The translations under genes were made by a program, and so were the position numbers. Below the pieces are notes generated by a model. That model saw only the letters and a list, made by a program, of their open reading frames with translations, was not told the origin of the DNA and did not search any database. From the NCBI GenBank assembly GCA_027563935.2, contig CM050449.1, positions 14,398,501 through 14,462,500 of the forward strand: a DNA stretch of 64,000 nucleotides, in the 5' to 3' direction. Below are positions 11,009 through 21,712 of this stretch, in pieces. Every line of letters starts with the position of its first letter. Positions within the stretch are counted from its first letter, which is position 1. Source of the DNA: Costus lasius. Lineage: Eukaryota; Streptophyta; Magnoliopsida; Zingiberales; Costaceae.

Positions 11009-11641
11009 GGTATTATCTAAGTGCATTTATTTAGCTAGGACCGTATGTAATACATTGTTAGTAAGCTAATTCTTCCAAGTATGTTAATGTAGTGCTCGGA
11101 CAAAAAAAAATGAAGCATATTTTTATGATGATTTTAACACCATAGTTGGAGTAGAAATGTAATTTTGTCAGATATTTTTTAAAGTGTATTATGCAATTGA
11201 GTATATCATAAGATCCATATGTTCCCTGATTGTATTATCTTTTGCATAATAAAGGGATATTTTAAAAAAAGTTTAACTCGGGTCTTTTCCCATTTTCATT
11301 CAAGGATAAGGACGGCAATTTTCTCGATTCTATGTAATAAATTAAATTCCTAATAATCTACAAATATCATTGAATGCATATAGAGTGAGAAAGATAAAAG
11401 TAATACAGAAATAACAATGAAAAATACAAGAATTAATAAATTTAGTGGAAGATGGTGAGTAGGAGTGCATGAGATGGATTCATATAATTATCCCTGCATT
11501 TTCGTGTAATGGATGCGTAAGTGAGCCTTCTCCAAAAAGTGTGTATACAGTTGCTTTGAGATCTGCATTTGCAAGATCTGGGTGCCCAATCGGATCTCAT
11601 CCCGGTTGGGTACTTTCCGGGACAATTTTTTCCACCTCTAG

Positions 11642-12673
11642 AAACTTCTCTCTGAATTTAGCTGGTAAGAATTATATAATATTCATTAATTTTATTTACA
11701 CTAATAATAAGACAATAGTGAATTTGTAACTAGCATGTCAAAATAATTCAATTTAAAATATAAATAAATAAAACAAACTTTTTTTATTTTAATTTAATCA
11801 CATTAGCCCTTATAAGAATTCATAACAAAGAAAAATGGTAAATTTTCACATTTAAATAATAAAAATAATAAAGTTTAACCATCTTTTAGAATTGAAGCAA
11901 CAAGAAATAATTATTTTATCAATTCAAAATTCAATTATAGCATAAATACATTTTTAAATTTAAATAAATATTTTTAATAAAAGGGATATCATGCAAGTAT
12001 AAATAATACTACATATTGTTCAGTAAAATAAAACAATAATAAAGAAATGAATAAATTTATATTATTTCTTTTATCATCAACTAAATACAAAGAGTAAATG
12101 AAAAAAAATTACATATTTATTTAATAAAAAAATTAAAATAAAAGAAATTTTCCTGTTTATTGTGATAAAACACTTGCTATGTGGTATAAAATTAATGACA
12201 AAATTATTTGATGTATAATACTTGCCATGCGGTCCCCCGTGTAGAGCATCTGTCCCTATGCGGACGGTTGCCTCACGCAGTTGGCAGGCGAGCAGGCGGT
12301 TTCGGGTACGTCCGAAGCAGCGGAATCGAGAGAGATTCGCTCAGCAAAAAAGTCAATCATTTACATACGTCTTATTTGGCTGGCCCCACCAACCTTACAT
12401 GCAGATTGCCACCTGTTACGGACGCTGACCCTGACACTGGCTTGATTGTCTCCCCCACGATTATGAACTGATTCAGTCTGTCTTTCTTCCAATTGGCCGC
12501 ACAGAGATCACTCTTTTTTTTTTCTTTCTTAAAATGAAATCAATTATTCCCTCTTTAACCATTCTGAAATACGATTATCTTCTGGTGTTAGCGGTATCAG
12601 CACAAACGCAGAATTCTTATTGCAAAAGTACTACGAATTACACAAGAGAGAGGGGGAGAGAGAGTCATAAACA
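11642..12673. other. AT-rich spacer and distal promoter of the DOG1-like gene
   Basis: From 11642 to about 12200 the DNA is very AT-rich with no gene. From 12200 to 12480 it becomes GC-richer, but its short ORFs have no recognisable product, so this is taken as upstream promoter DNA. Confidence 0.4.
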
Positions 12674-12681
12674 TGACGTCA
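12674..12681. promoter_or_regulatory. TGACGTCA bZIP-type palindrome
   Basis: A perfect TGACGTCA lies 135 bp upstream of the DOG1-like start codon. This is the core site for TGA-class and related bZIP factors. Occupancy is inference. Confidence 0.5.
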
Positions 12682-12815
12682 CCCGCCCGTGGGCTACTTA
12701 ACCCGCCCCAAATCGCAGCTCCGTTCATCTCCTCGCCTTCTCTCCCCGCGGGCCTCTAAATCACAACGCCACCAAAGGCTTGGCCCCCTTCGCCGCTCGC
12801 AATTTGACAGCTTCA

Positions 12816-13598
12816 ATGGAGGCACAATTCCTCGCCTGCCACGAGGAGTGGATGCGCGTCCAAGCCGCCGACCTCGACGAGCTCCTCCAAGTCACGTCAC
12901 ACCCCAACGGCCTCGGCGCCCGCACCGACGCGGAGCTCCGTGAACTGATCGCCAAGAACATGCGCCACTACGAGGACTACTCGGCGCGCCGCCGCGCCCT
13001 CGCGCGTGCGGACGGACCCGCCTTCTTCTCCCCGCCCTGGTGCAGCTCCTTCGAGACCTCGGTGCTGTGGCTCGGCGGCTGCCGCCCCTCCATGTTCATC
13101 CGCCTCCTCTACTCCCTCAGCTCCGCCGGCCTCGAGGCGCACCTCGCCGGCGGGTTCTCTCCCGCCGCAGCCGCGGCCTCGGCCGGCGGTTTGGTTGGCC
13201 TCTCCTCCTCGCAGCTGGCGCGCGTGAACGAGCTCCACCAGGCGACTCTGAGGAAGGAGGAGCGCATCACGACGCGGATGGCGGCGCTGCAGGAGCGGGT
13301 GGCGGACGGGCCGCTGCTGCCGATCGTGAGGGAGCGGCGGTGGAGCGGGAGCACGCGCGGGGAGAACGGGGATGCGGCGGACGCGGAGGTGGAGGCAGCG
13401 ATGGAGGATTACGCGGGGGCGGTGGCGGCGCTAGTTGGGGAGGCGGACTCCCTGCGGGTGGAGACGGTGAGGGCGCTGCTGGAGGGGATCCTGACGCCGA
13501 GGCAGGCGGTGGAGATGCTGACCAACGCGAAGCAGCTCCACCTCGCCGTCCACGACTGGGGCGAGCAGCGCGACCTCAGGCACGGCCGCAGCCGATGA
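12816..13598 (+). CDS. DOG1-domain protein (DOG1-like)
   Basis: A single GC-rich exon encodes 260 aa. The ATG at 12816 is chosen because the DOG1 domain begins at once (EAQFLACHEEWMRVQAADLDEL), and sequence just upstream lacks conservation features. The DOG1 domain spans nearly the whole protein: a conserved helical N-terminal part, a WLGGCRPSMFIRLLYSL block at about residues 85-101, and a C-terminal helix with LRVETVRALLEGILTPRQA. That architecture is shared by DELAY OF GERMINATION1, its DOGL paralogues, and the C-terminal half of TGA bZIP factors. No bZIP basic region is present, so it belongs to the DOG1/DOGL group, not TGA. Members act in seed dormancy, ABA response or stress, some binding heme and PP2C phosphatases; which role applies here cannot be told. 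An AATAAA polyadenylation signal lies at 13615-13620. Confidence 0.9.
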   Translation: MEAQFLACHEEWMRVQAADLDELLQVTSHPNGLGARTDAELRELIAKNMRHYEDYSARRRALARADGPAFFSPPWCSSFETSVLWLGGCRPSMFIRLLYSLSSAGLEAHLAGGFSPAAAAASAGGLVGLSSSQLARVNELHQATLRKEERITTRMAALQERVADGPLLPIVRERRWSGSTRGENGDAADAEVEAAMEDYAGAVAALVGEADSLRVETVRALLEGILTPRQAVEMLTNAKQLHLAVHDWGEQRDLRHGRSR

Positions 13599-13614
13599 AA
13601 TATTTATATATATC

Positions 13615-13620
13615 AATAAA
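13615..13620 (+). terminator. Polyadenylation signal of the DOG1-like gene
   Basis: AATAAA lies 17 bp after the stop codon, in an AU-rich stretch. The signal is unusually close to the stop; more distal signals may also be used. Confidence 0.4.
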
Positions 13621-16600
13621 AAATCTAGCTGAATATCTATAATTGATGATAAACTATGGTGGACGAAATCATGCACGGAAGAAAGAGTGGAGATGTACAC
13701 TTGGATACGTGCATGAACTTTTGCTGCATATAATAATAATATATGGCAGTAGCTGTGATGTGTGCGCGACAATGCCTTACTCATGTTTCATGGTTGCAGT
13801 GGTGGCGCATGTCTATGAAGCGCATGCATGCATGCTAGCATAGCCAGGAGCGGTGGAGTAAATTGAATTGATGGCAGGTGATCATCTTGGTTTAGCTGCG
13901 TTGAATAGAGTTGTTGGCAGGTGCCTCCAGATGGAATAGGTGCATTCTCATCATTCGATGCAAATTCTATGGTGTAGATCAGAGAAAATAAAATGGAGAA
14001 GGGCTAAAGTCAAGTAGAAAGCCAAGTTAGAGAAGAGGCGAAGTAAAAAATGGTGGATGTGATAAATTAGGATTGTAACATGTAGGATAAGATGATTGCA
14101 TATGATTCAATAGGTGACGTCTCTACTTAAAATTTGCATCTCACCAGATATGGTACTCTGTTATTTATAAGATGTCTTCGCAAACACGTTGAAAAGTGTA
14201 AAAATACCTGTAAGGAAGGGCAAAATTTCGGTCATGGGCACTCAATTAGAAGTTCCCAGTATTAGGGTCTACGATGGGAATTCGCTTTAGAGAGAAACAG
14301 CTATTGCAGTAGAGTAATGAACTGTACTAGCACCTGAGAGTGTGATCATCTTCACAATTATCTGTTCATTGTGATTAATTCAGGAATTCTATATACATTA
14401 GCACAAATTACATCTGATGGAAGCTATACAAAACCACAAGACAACAGGGCTCATTTGTCAAGAAGCTAGACAGGGAGGTATGACTTCAAATTTACAACAA
14501 ATCCATTCAAATATCAGCAGAAATCTTAAATGCCTAATCAAGGAATGAATAAGGTAACTTGTGGTGAGAATAACTTCAGGTAAATGGTGATAAACCTTGC
14601 TGGCTCTAGTGTGATCGAAATCCTCCGAAGCATTCAGCAGGGAAACGGGTACCTATAAATAAGAAATCACAACATCAACAAACATTCCCCAATGCCTGTC
14701 GGTTCTTGGACGCCTAGAAGGCACTTCACCTAGCAGAAACCAAGGGCTTTGAGTTCAAAGAACGAGTCTAATATCTTGACAGATTTTCTGAGGTTGCCTA
14801 AAACTAAACAGCCTATACTACATAATTACTTTTGTTTACGTTGAAACTAATTTTCTACATTCGACACTTTTGAACTATTCCGGTTTAATTTAAGTGCTAT
14901 TTTGTTTTGCTGTCATCACAAAAATGGCATGTAGTTACTCCAATTCTCCAAAACCTTAGCTTTGCTAAATGCTAATGTCTTCTACAGTTAACATCATGCC
15001 AAGGCAAGAAATGTCACTTTTTTGGAATTTTTGCGCTTGATCAAGCAAACATAGGAGCAGTATTATGGCAAAACAACTAAGAGCCTAAACATTTGGGTTG
15101 ATTTCTCTGTTTGAAGTCATAGGAAAGTTTCCATAATGGGAAAAATGCAAGAATCATTGCTCAGTAATTCCAGCCCTTTAAATTGACCTTTTCCTTTTCT
15201 TCTGTCATCTTAGAAGAAAGGTCGATCACATCCGACTTGCCTAAACAATTGCATTACCCTATGAACTATGAAGTATGGCACATTGGCACAGAACTAGCAT
15301 AATTAATACAACGCCTGACGAAGTTATGTGATGAAGCTGAAACAACAATCAAACTTCTCATGGTTTAATTACAGTTAGTGGTGCTCATTGTCCATAAAGC
15401 TATGCATTTTAAAGAGAGAATAAGAGGGATTGAAAGGAAAGAGAAAAATGTTACAAATAAGACTATTGTTTAAGAAATAAAATAAAAATTTTCGATCCCT
15501 CTTATTTTTCTTTTATGATACACGATGTAAATGCTCAAAATATAATTAAGAATCCTTTTTTATTTTGAATCATAAAAGAAACTAACTCTGTTCTCCATAT
15601 ACTTGACTTTCAAAATAACAAGCATTGTCCAGTAGTGCATGATGTCATAGAGATAATTCCTAAGCTAGCATACAAATTTATCATTAAAGTAAGCAAAGAG
15701 GTTGAACAAGATTACATGTCAAAATGAATTGAACAAACCTTTAAAAACCAACACAATGTCACGTGATCGATGAAGTTCTCCAAAGAAATAATGTTATCTA
15801 ATGAACCAAACATGGAAAACATTATATTCAGCATGAACATGAAATGTGTAGGCGTGTAGCATATATGTATTTTGTGGTAACAAAATTGATGTTTACTTAC
15901 ATACCACTAATTTTATTTAGTACTTTTAGAGTATTATAGAAGACTGGACAAACAAAGATTTGCAATAATGTATTTTCAATGCAAAACTTATTCTCATACT
16001 TTCTCAAGTTCAAGCTATATAATTACAGATCATTTTAGTCTTCTAGTGTCATTTTTCAAGAATGTGTTTAGGGTTGAAAACAATATACAAAACCAACCCA
16101 ATTTTATAGGAAGAACCCAATTGATCAGGCCTCATGATCGTGTTTTGGTAAAACCCCAATGTCATAGAGTAAGGTTGGTCAACTATGAGATTTCTGAAAC
16201 CATCTCGAACCCAAACTAACTTGACATAAATTCTATTTATTAATTTTTTTTACTTAAATAAATATTTTAAAGTTTTTAAAATTTTAAAAATAAGGCAGGA
16301 TAGGGTTGGTATCCCTATAAGCACCCAATTCCTGCGTGGCTAGGTTTGAAGTGGGATATTTGTTTTTTTAAACTCGTCGAGTTTCAAATCGGGTTCAGGG
16401 GCAGTTTTTAGGGGGGCGGGTAGGCAAATATATTCTTGATCCACTCCATCGCGAAAGCTAGCCATGTTCCATAGATACTTAATTGAGAATTTTTAATTGA
16501 GAATGCAAAAACAAAGCAATTCTCTGCTGTCAAAGATGGAACCATTACTCAACATACAAGATATGCAAGAAATGTGATGTAACTATTGTCGAACCAGAAA

Positions 16601-16999
16601 GCGGTAACTTTTTGCAGGATCTATGAACATATAAAAGTTCTGCACTAGAATTTCTCAATGATTTCTAGCGTTGTTGTTTGCTACATCGTGTCAATTTAAA
16701 AAAATGTGCTACATAAAAATGATGTTAAAAAAGATGTTAAAAATTGTTGTTGAAATTTCATTACAATTGGTATAATGATGTTCAAAGACAACTATATGAC
16801 AAACATTATTATGCCCCGGCCTAATAAGAAAGTGACACATTTAACTTTAAATTATTTAAGTACAAATTAATAATAATAAACTTATTATGCCTTATATATA
16901 TGTGATAATTTTTTTCACTTCTCAACTAAATTAGGTATCATATGCATGAATAATTTGAATCAAATGCTGGAAGGGAAGAAAATACCTTAATTTTTGTTC
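13621..16999. other. Intergenic region, no gene recognised
   Basis: About 3.4 kb of mostly AT-rich DNA. Short ORFs such as 15968-16219 have no recognisable motif. A small imperfect inverted repeat (AATAAGAGGGAT near 15421, ATCCCTCTTATT near 15497) could be a MITE fragment. The strand pair at 14390-14800 is less AT-rich and might be transcribed, but shows no coding pattern. Confidence 0.4.
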
Positions 17000-18463
17000 T
17001 TATGACGTGTTGTAAGTGTTTTTAGCAATGGGAGGCGACTCGAAGACGAGGTTTTGTAACCCAGGTTTAAGCTCCTTGTTGCAGAACTCTTCGTACTCTT
17101 GCCCGTCCCCGGCCTTCTTCTTCACCTCGACGACAACCATGGATGCTGTGAGCTCAAATATGTCCACACCAATCGTCAATGGACCATTCTCCCCCTCTCT
17201 AGTTCCTTCCAAGCTGATCCGGTAACCCTTCTTTCTAATCTTAAAACTCATAGCCTTCGCGATCTGCTCCAATTTCGAAATGATCTCGGGCACAGGCTGC
17301 TTCGACAGAAACCTGGTCATATCCCTTGTTTCTTCGAACAAACCGGAGAGGTCGAAGCCCTTTGAGAAAGATATGATATCAAATGCCGTAAGGCAAGGTG
17401 GCCTCTGCAATGGAAGCTGCTGTTCATCAGAGAAGGATGCCGGGCAGGACGCAACCGAGCAGTCCGATTCCGACCCCGATTCGTATGTTTCATCCGGCTT
17501 AGCTTCATTAGCCTGCGCTGGTTGTTCATCTTCCGATTCAGGATCGTCAAAGCTATGCATTTGGTTGTCTTCGATGTAAAATCGGATGTGCCGGAACCCT
17601 TTTCTGAACCAGGGGTTCTCCATGATCTCCGGGATTGTTACACGATTTTGGGGATTGACATCAAGGAGACGGTGGAGTAGGTGGACGAGGTCATGCGAGA
17701 ACCACCGCGGGCACCGGAAGACGCCTTTATAGATCTTCCGGTACATGGCCACGATGCTGCGGTCGTGGAAGGGGAGGTAACCCGCCATCAGGACGAAGAG
17801 GATGACGCCACAGGACCAGACGTCCACCTTGACGCCGTCGTAACCCCTCCGTGCGAGCACCTCAGGCGCTACATAGGCGGGTGTACCGCAGAAGGTGTGA
17901 AAGAGCCCATCACCGCGCATCTGCTCGGCCACGGCAGAGAGCCCGAAGTCTGAGACCTTGAGGTCGCCGTTCTCGTCGACGAGGAGGTTCTCAGGCTTGA
18001 GGTCTCGGTGGTAAACGCCGCGGGCGTGGCAGAAGGAGACGGCAGACATCAGCTGCTGAAAGTATCGGCGGGCGGTGTCCTCGAGGAGGCGGCCCTTGGC
18101 GACGCGGGAGAAGAGTTCGCCTCCACGGACGTACTCCATCACGAAATAGATCTTGGTCTTGGTGGCCATGACCTCGAAGAGCTGGACGATGTAAGGGTGG
18201 CGGACGCGGCGGAGGATCGCGATCTCGCGCTTGATGTGGGCGACGAGGCCGCCCTTGAGGATCCTCTCCTTGTCGAGCGCCTTGATGGCCACCAGCTCGT
18301 CGGTACGCACATCGCGGGCGACGTATACCTTGGCGAAGGTCCCGGCGCCCAGCAGCTTGCCCACTTCAAATCGCCCAAGGAGGAGCCCGCCGCCTCCTCC
18401 GTCCTTCTTCCGCTTCCTCTCCAGCTCTGTCGTCGTCGTCGTCGTCGCGGCCTCCTCCGCCAT
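17000..18463 (-). CDS. CIPK: CBL-interacting protein kinase (CIPK/SnRK3), intronless
   Basis: The protein is 487 aa in one exon. The Ser/Thr kinase domain runs from about residue 31 to 287: glycine loop LGAGTFAKV, ATP-anchoring Lys61 in VAIKALDK, catalytic HRDLKPENLL at 152-161, DFG at 172-174 and APE at 199-201. After a serine/acidic linker comes the FISL/NAF regulatory segment, TAFDIISFSKGFDLSGLF at about 359-376, which binds CBL calcium sensors and keeps the kinase inhibited. The PPI segment for PP2C binding follows at about 385-410, then a KA1-like C-terminal domain. The family links Ca2+ signals to ion transport and stress at membranes. The usual NAF tripeptide is TAF here. The intronless structure places it in the intron-poor CIPK clade. 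The ATG is followed by a poly-Thr run from a GTC repeat. Confidence 0.96.
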   Translation of the reverse strand: MAEEAATTTTTTELERKRKKDGGGGGLLLGRFEVGKLLGAGTFAKVYVARDVRTDELVAIKALDKERILKGGLVAHIKREIAILRRVRHPYIVQLFEVMATKTKIYFVMEYVRGGELFSRVAKGRLLEDTARRYFQQLMSAVSFCHARGVYHRDLKPENLLVDENGDLKVSDFGLSAVAEQMRGDGLFHTFCGTPAYVAPEVLARRGYDGVKVDVWSCGVILFVLMAGYLPFHDRSIVAMYRKIYKGVFRCPRWFSHDLVHLLHRLLDVNPQNRVTIPEIMENPWFRKGFRHIRFYIEDNQMHSFDDPESEDEQPAQANEAKPDETYESGSESDCSVASCPASFSDEQQLPLQRPPCLTAFDIISFSKGFDLSGLFEETRDMTRFLSKQPVPEIISKLEQIAKAMSFKIRKKGYRISLEGTREGENGPLTIGVDIFELTASMVVVEVKKKAGDGQEYEEFCNKELKPGLQNLVFESPPIAKNTYNTS

Positions 18464-18599
18464 TGCAGATCTGATCCTAGCTCGCTCTCCTCGCCCCTCC
18501 TAGTTGTCCTCAAGGTATTCGACGAAATGCTCGCTAATCTTTCTCTCGTTAATGGGCGCCTATGGATTTGAAGGAGAAGGTGCAGCGTGTAAATCGAAC

Positions 18600-18610
18600 G
18601 ATATATATAA
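18600..18610 (-). promoter_or_regulatory. Probable TATA box of the CIPK gene
   Basis: The minus strand reads TTATATATAT about 140 bp upstream of the CIPK start codon, in otherwise GC-balanced DNA. Position fits a short 5' UTR. No mapped transcript start supports it. Confidence 0.5.
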
Positions 18611-19091
18611 GACGAGGGGCGGGGCGTCGGTGGTGGAGCGAAGAAAACGTGACGGTGAAGTTACAGAAAGGACGAATATGTTCGTTGGGGATTCTTTCCG
18701 AGATAAGTAGATAACGTAGGTCGCTGGCGTCGTTCCTCTCCAACCAGCGATCACACGGTTAGCTATTCTACCAATCATATAATGTTCTAGTCGTTTAATT
18801 AAATTAAAAAATATTTTTTTCAATGCCAATACCGCAATACGTAGTGTATTATATATTATAGTCTAATTTATAATTTTTTTAAAAAAGTAAAATATAGTTA
18901 GATGCAGTTACGGATCACACGTGCACACAGATCAACTTCGCTCCCGAACAGCTTTCTATGGTACTTGGTGATGTTGTTGTTCGTGGTCGGTCGGCCGGCC
19001 GACGCGGAATGAGGCGGTGCGGTGGCCGGACGCCGCACGGTTCTCACGTGTGACTTGAAAAGCTCGAACACGCGCGCCTATTTAACCCAAC

Positions 19092-19143
19092 CGATTTAAT
19101 TAATAGATAAATTATTTATTTTGATTCTCTTGACATTGTCTTA
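19092..19143. repeat. 52-bp direct repeat, left copy
   Basis: The sequence starting CGATTTAATTAATAGATAAA and running through a TTATTTTGATTCT stretch to TGACATT recurs nearly unchanged at 19943-19993. Together the copies flank about 800 bp of repeat-rich DNA. Confidence 0.8.
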
Positions 19144-19942
19144 GGTCTTGTTTACTAGAACGGAAAATAGGATGAAAAAGATGAAAATAATAATTTTCTA
19201 TCGTATATTAGAGAGGACGGATATACCTGGAGGACGGATAAACCTGGACGGATTAAACGAAGGAAATTAGGGGACTTTTTCACTGTTTTTTGATCCGCCC
19301 AATTCGGGCGGATACTCATCTCAGCCGTCTCACGTATTGTCTTCTTCCCTTCCGAATCGATCGGACGCCTCGCCCTTGCCCTCTACCTCACCTCGACCTC
19401 ACCATAGCCTTGCCCTCGCCGACTACCCCTCCCTCGACCTCGCCATAGCCTCGCCCTCGCTGACTGCCCCACCCTCGACCTCGCCGACCTCTGCTTGCAT
19501 TGATGGCGACCTCGCCATCGCCAAGCCCTCGCCCTCTACCTCAACGTAGCTTCATCCTTGCCGACTGCCCTTCCCTCGACCTCGTCATAGCCTCACCCTC
19601 GCTGACTGCCCCGCCCTCGACCTCACCGACCTCTGCTCGTGTCGATGCAGACCTCAACCTCGCCCTCTACCTCGCATCTACCTCACCCTCAACCTCGACA
19701 TAGCCTCGCCCTCGACCTCGCCGACCTCTGCTCGCATGGACAGTGGCCTCGACCTCGCCATCGCCGACCCCTCGCCTTCTACCTCGACCCGGCCCTCAAC
19801 CTCACTGAGTACAATGCCCTCGACCTCGTCGTCGCGTGACAAACACGTCTCTCCATCTCGTCACGTGAAAATTACGTGACTCAAATTCCTCTCTTCGTTG
19901 ATTCTTTTCCCTCTTCATTTCCCATCCGTCGATTTCCCCAAT
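19144..19942. mobile_element. Possible non-autonomous element with GC-rich short-period array
   Basis: It opens GGTCTTGTTTACTAGAACGG and ends in sequence weakly inverted to that (CCCATCCGTCGA region). From 19337 to 19840 it holds degenerate tandem copies of CTCGACCTCGCC-like units, open in several frames only because stop codons are rare in the motif. The start closely resembles that of another truncated element at 63698. No clean target duplication is seen, as the flanking direct repeats are 52 bp long. Class is unknown. Confidence 0.4.
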
Positions 19943-19993
19943 CGATTTAATTAATAGATAAATTATTTATTTTGATTCTTTGACATTCTCTTA
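19943..19993. repeat. 52-bp direct repeat, right copy
   Basis: Second copy of the 19092-19143 repeat, differing by a 2-base deletion in the CTCT tract and a base near the end. Confidence 0.8.
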
Positions 19994-19995
19994 AG

Positions 19996-20195
19996 CATAT
20001 TTTCTTGGATAGAATCCATAAATAGGTCATGTTTCTTTCGATGGAATCCACAAGTAAAATAATAAAAAAAATAAATCTAAATATATTTTTTATAAGAAAA
20101 AAATAAAAAATATATTGAATCGACGTATTTATTTTTGCGTCTAGATTCAATGTGTTTTTTATTTTTTTTCTTGTAGATTCCGTTCAAGAAAATAT
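19996..20195. mobile_element. Small MITE with inverted ends
   Basis: GCATATTTTCTTGGATAGAA at the left and its near reverse complement (TTCAAGAAAATATGGC) at the right form terminal inverted repeats. A second inner pair surrounds ATTGAAT. The right half shares an ATTCAATGTGTTTTTTATTT block with another small element at 35212-35341, so the two are one family. Target duplication is unclear and so is superfamily. Confidence 0.55.
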
Positions 20196-21712
20196 GGCTT
20201 TACGTGCCAAAAAGATTTCTGATGATAATTTTCTTTCAAAAAATTCTCTAATTTGAATAGCTATAATCCTGTACAGGTGTTTTACGGTGTCCTTAGTAGG
20301 CATAGGCTAAAGTATAAGATAGAAAGTGAAGTTAATACAATGAGATTTACCTAAGTCATGCATGAGCCTAGAGATAACTTAATTTTTTTATACAATATTT
20401 AAATATGATTTGATACCAGACTCTAATACCGACTTAAATATTTAAACGGGTAACTGATTAAATAAAAAAATAAATTTTATTTTAAATAAATTTTATAAAA
20501 TATAATTTTATAAATTTAAATTATAGAACAAGAGGGATGCCTACGGGCTTGCATTAGGAGCTCACTTGAGGGGTGGAATGTTCAAAAGTGCATACTAGAT
20601 GTTAGTCCTTCGAAGCTCGATCAGGAAGGGTCTTCTTAAACGGTTGACTTTGACTTATCTGTCCACCTAAGGGTAGAGCCCCAAGGGTTGACTTATATCC
20701 ACCCTACACATGAAGGCCAGAGATAATAAATATAGCAATTTCTGTTTTTACATTAAAAAAGTTGCCACCCAATAAGAGAGTTGGTAGAAACATATATCAC
20801 GTGTAGTGCGAAAATTATAAGCCTCCTTTATGCGTCATGTTAGTGCGCGTCTCAATCATGCACAGATGCACTCGTTGGTTTAGGTTAATTTTATTTTATT
20901 TTTGCAGTGGTTTAGTTAGTCTTTTAATTTTAGAATAATGAAGTTTCGTCATCTAGTGATGTTATTACATCTTTTACTTTCAATGTAATTCCTTCTTTGA
21001 CTTATGTTGATGGCAACGTTGACCTCCATTTCCTGTTCCAATCACTTTTTATGTACGGTTGACTTGTCGTTCGTGAAGGGAATCTTCCCATTCTTTTTTG
21101 ATTTTCTTCAAAGCCTGCACAAAGGGATAAGCTGCGTTTGCCAGGTTCCAGCCAGGGAGAAACGTCCGCATTATCTGATGTGTTCTTGCATGATGCATCA
21201 ACAGTTAGCAAGAGACTCACTCCTACTCAAATTATTTTTTTAATGTTTTACTTTAATTTTAGTACGTCACACAGCGAAGCAATTAATTCGCTGAACTACT
21301 CGAAATAAATGCTGCAGTGCCAGCAGCAACTCCAAACGGAGACAGATTTGGAGCCATCGGCGAGCAATTCCACCACAAAGTAGAGAGCAGGGATGACACC
21401 AAAAGATCTTTAGAGCGAAGAACAGTGGGTGAGGAGATTAGATTTTTTTTTTAGTGGTTGGCTGAGTGTTTCCCCCCTGGAAATCATTACCATCAGCGAC
21501 GAGCCACTCTTTTCTGATCATCTTCGTCTCTCTTGAACCATTTTTTTCTCGCGCCTTCCGTTATTCTCCATCTTTTCTCTCAATCCTACCTTTTTCACTC
21601 GCTGTTTGGTTCCTCCTTCGCGCAGCAACCGGAAAACTTCCATCTTGGTGGAAAAGGTCGGATTTTTGATCTCCTCTTTCTCAGTCTTTTCCGGGATTAG
21701 CGGTTCTTGGAG
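20196..21712. other. Intergenic region and NAT promoter/5' UTR
   Basis: No gene is seen. AT-rich DNA to about 20900; the GC-richer part from about 21440 to 21712 is the probable promoter and 5' UTR of the transporter gene, with a long pyrimidine-rich stretch at 21510-21700 typical of plant leaders. Confidence 0.4.

Larger units (their letters stand above)
8981..11632 (+). mobile_element. Mutator-like element (MULE) with FAR1-domain remnant
   Basis: The outer ends are inverted: the left starts GAAAAAATTATC and the right ends GACAATTTTTTC. The inverted similarity runs about 170-190 bp: 8981-9039 plus 9970-10080 on the left pair with 11475-11632 on the right. The flanks carry a 9-bp target duplication, CGCCTCTAG (8972-8980) and CACCTCTAG (11633-11641). 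The single mismatch is a CpG-to-CpA change. Nine bases is the Mutator hallmark. The interior (10080-11470) is too short for a full transposase and holds only a FAR1-type remnant. A separate hAT-like element (9040-9969) has inserted into the left terminal repeat; without it the MULE would be about 1.7 kb. Confidence 0.85.

Noticed and set aside
13006..13784. Several long frames overlapping the DOG1-like gene on both strands
   Set aside because: They are shadows of a very GC-rich exon, with Arg/Ala/Pro low-complexity products and no motif.
19337..19839. Three open frames in the CTCGACC array
   Set aside because: The unit lacks stop codons, so all frames stay open; the product would be pure Ser/Pro/Thr repeat.
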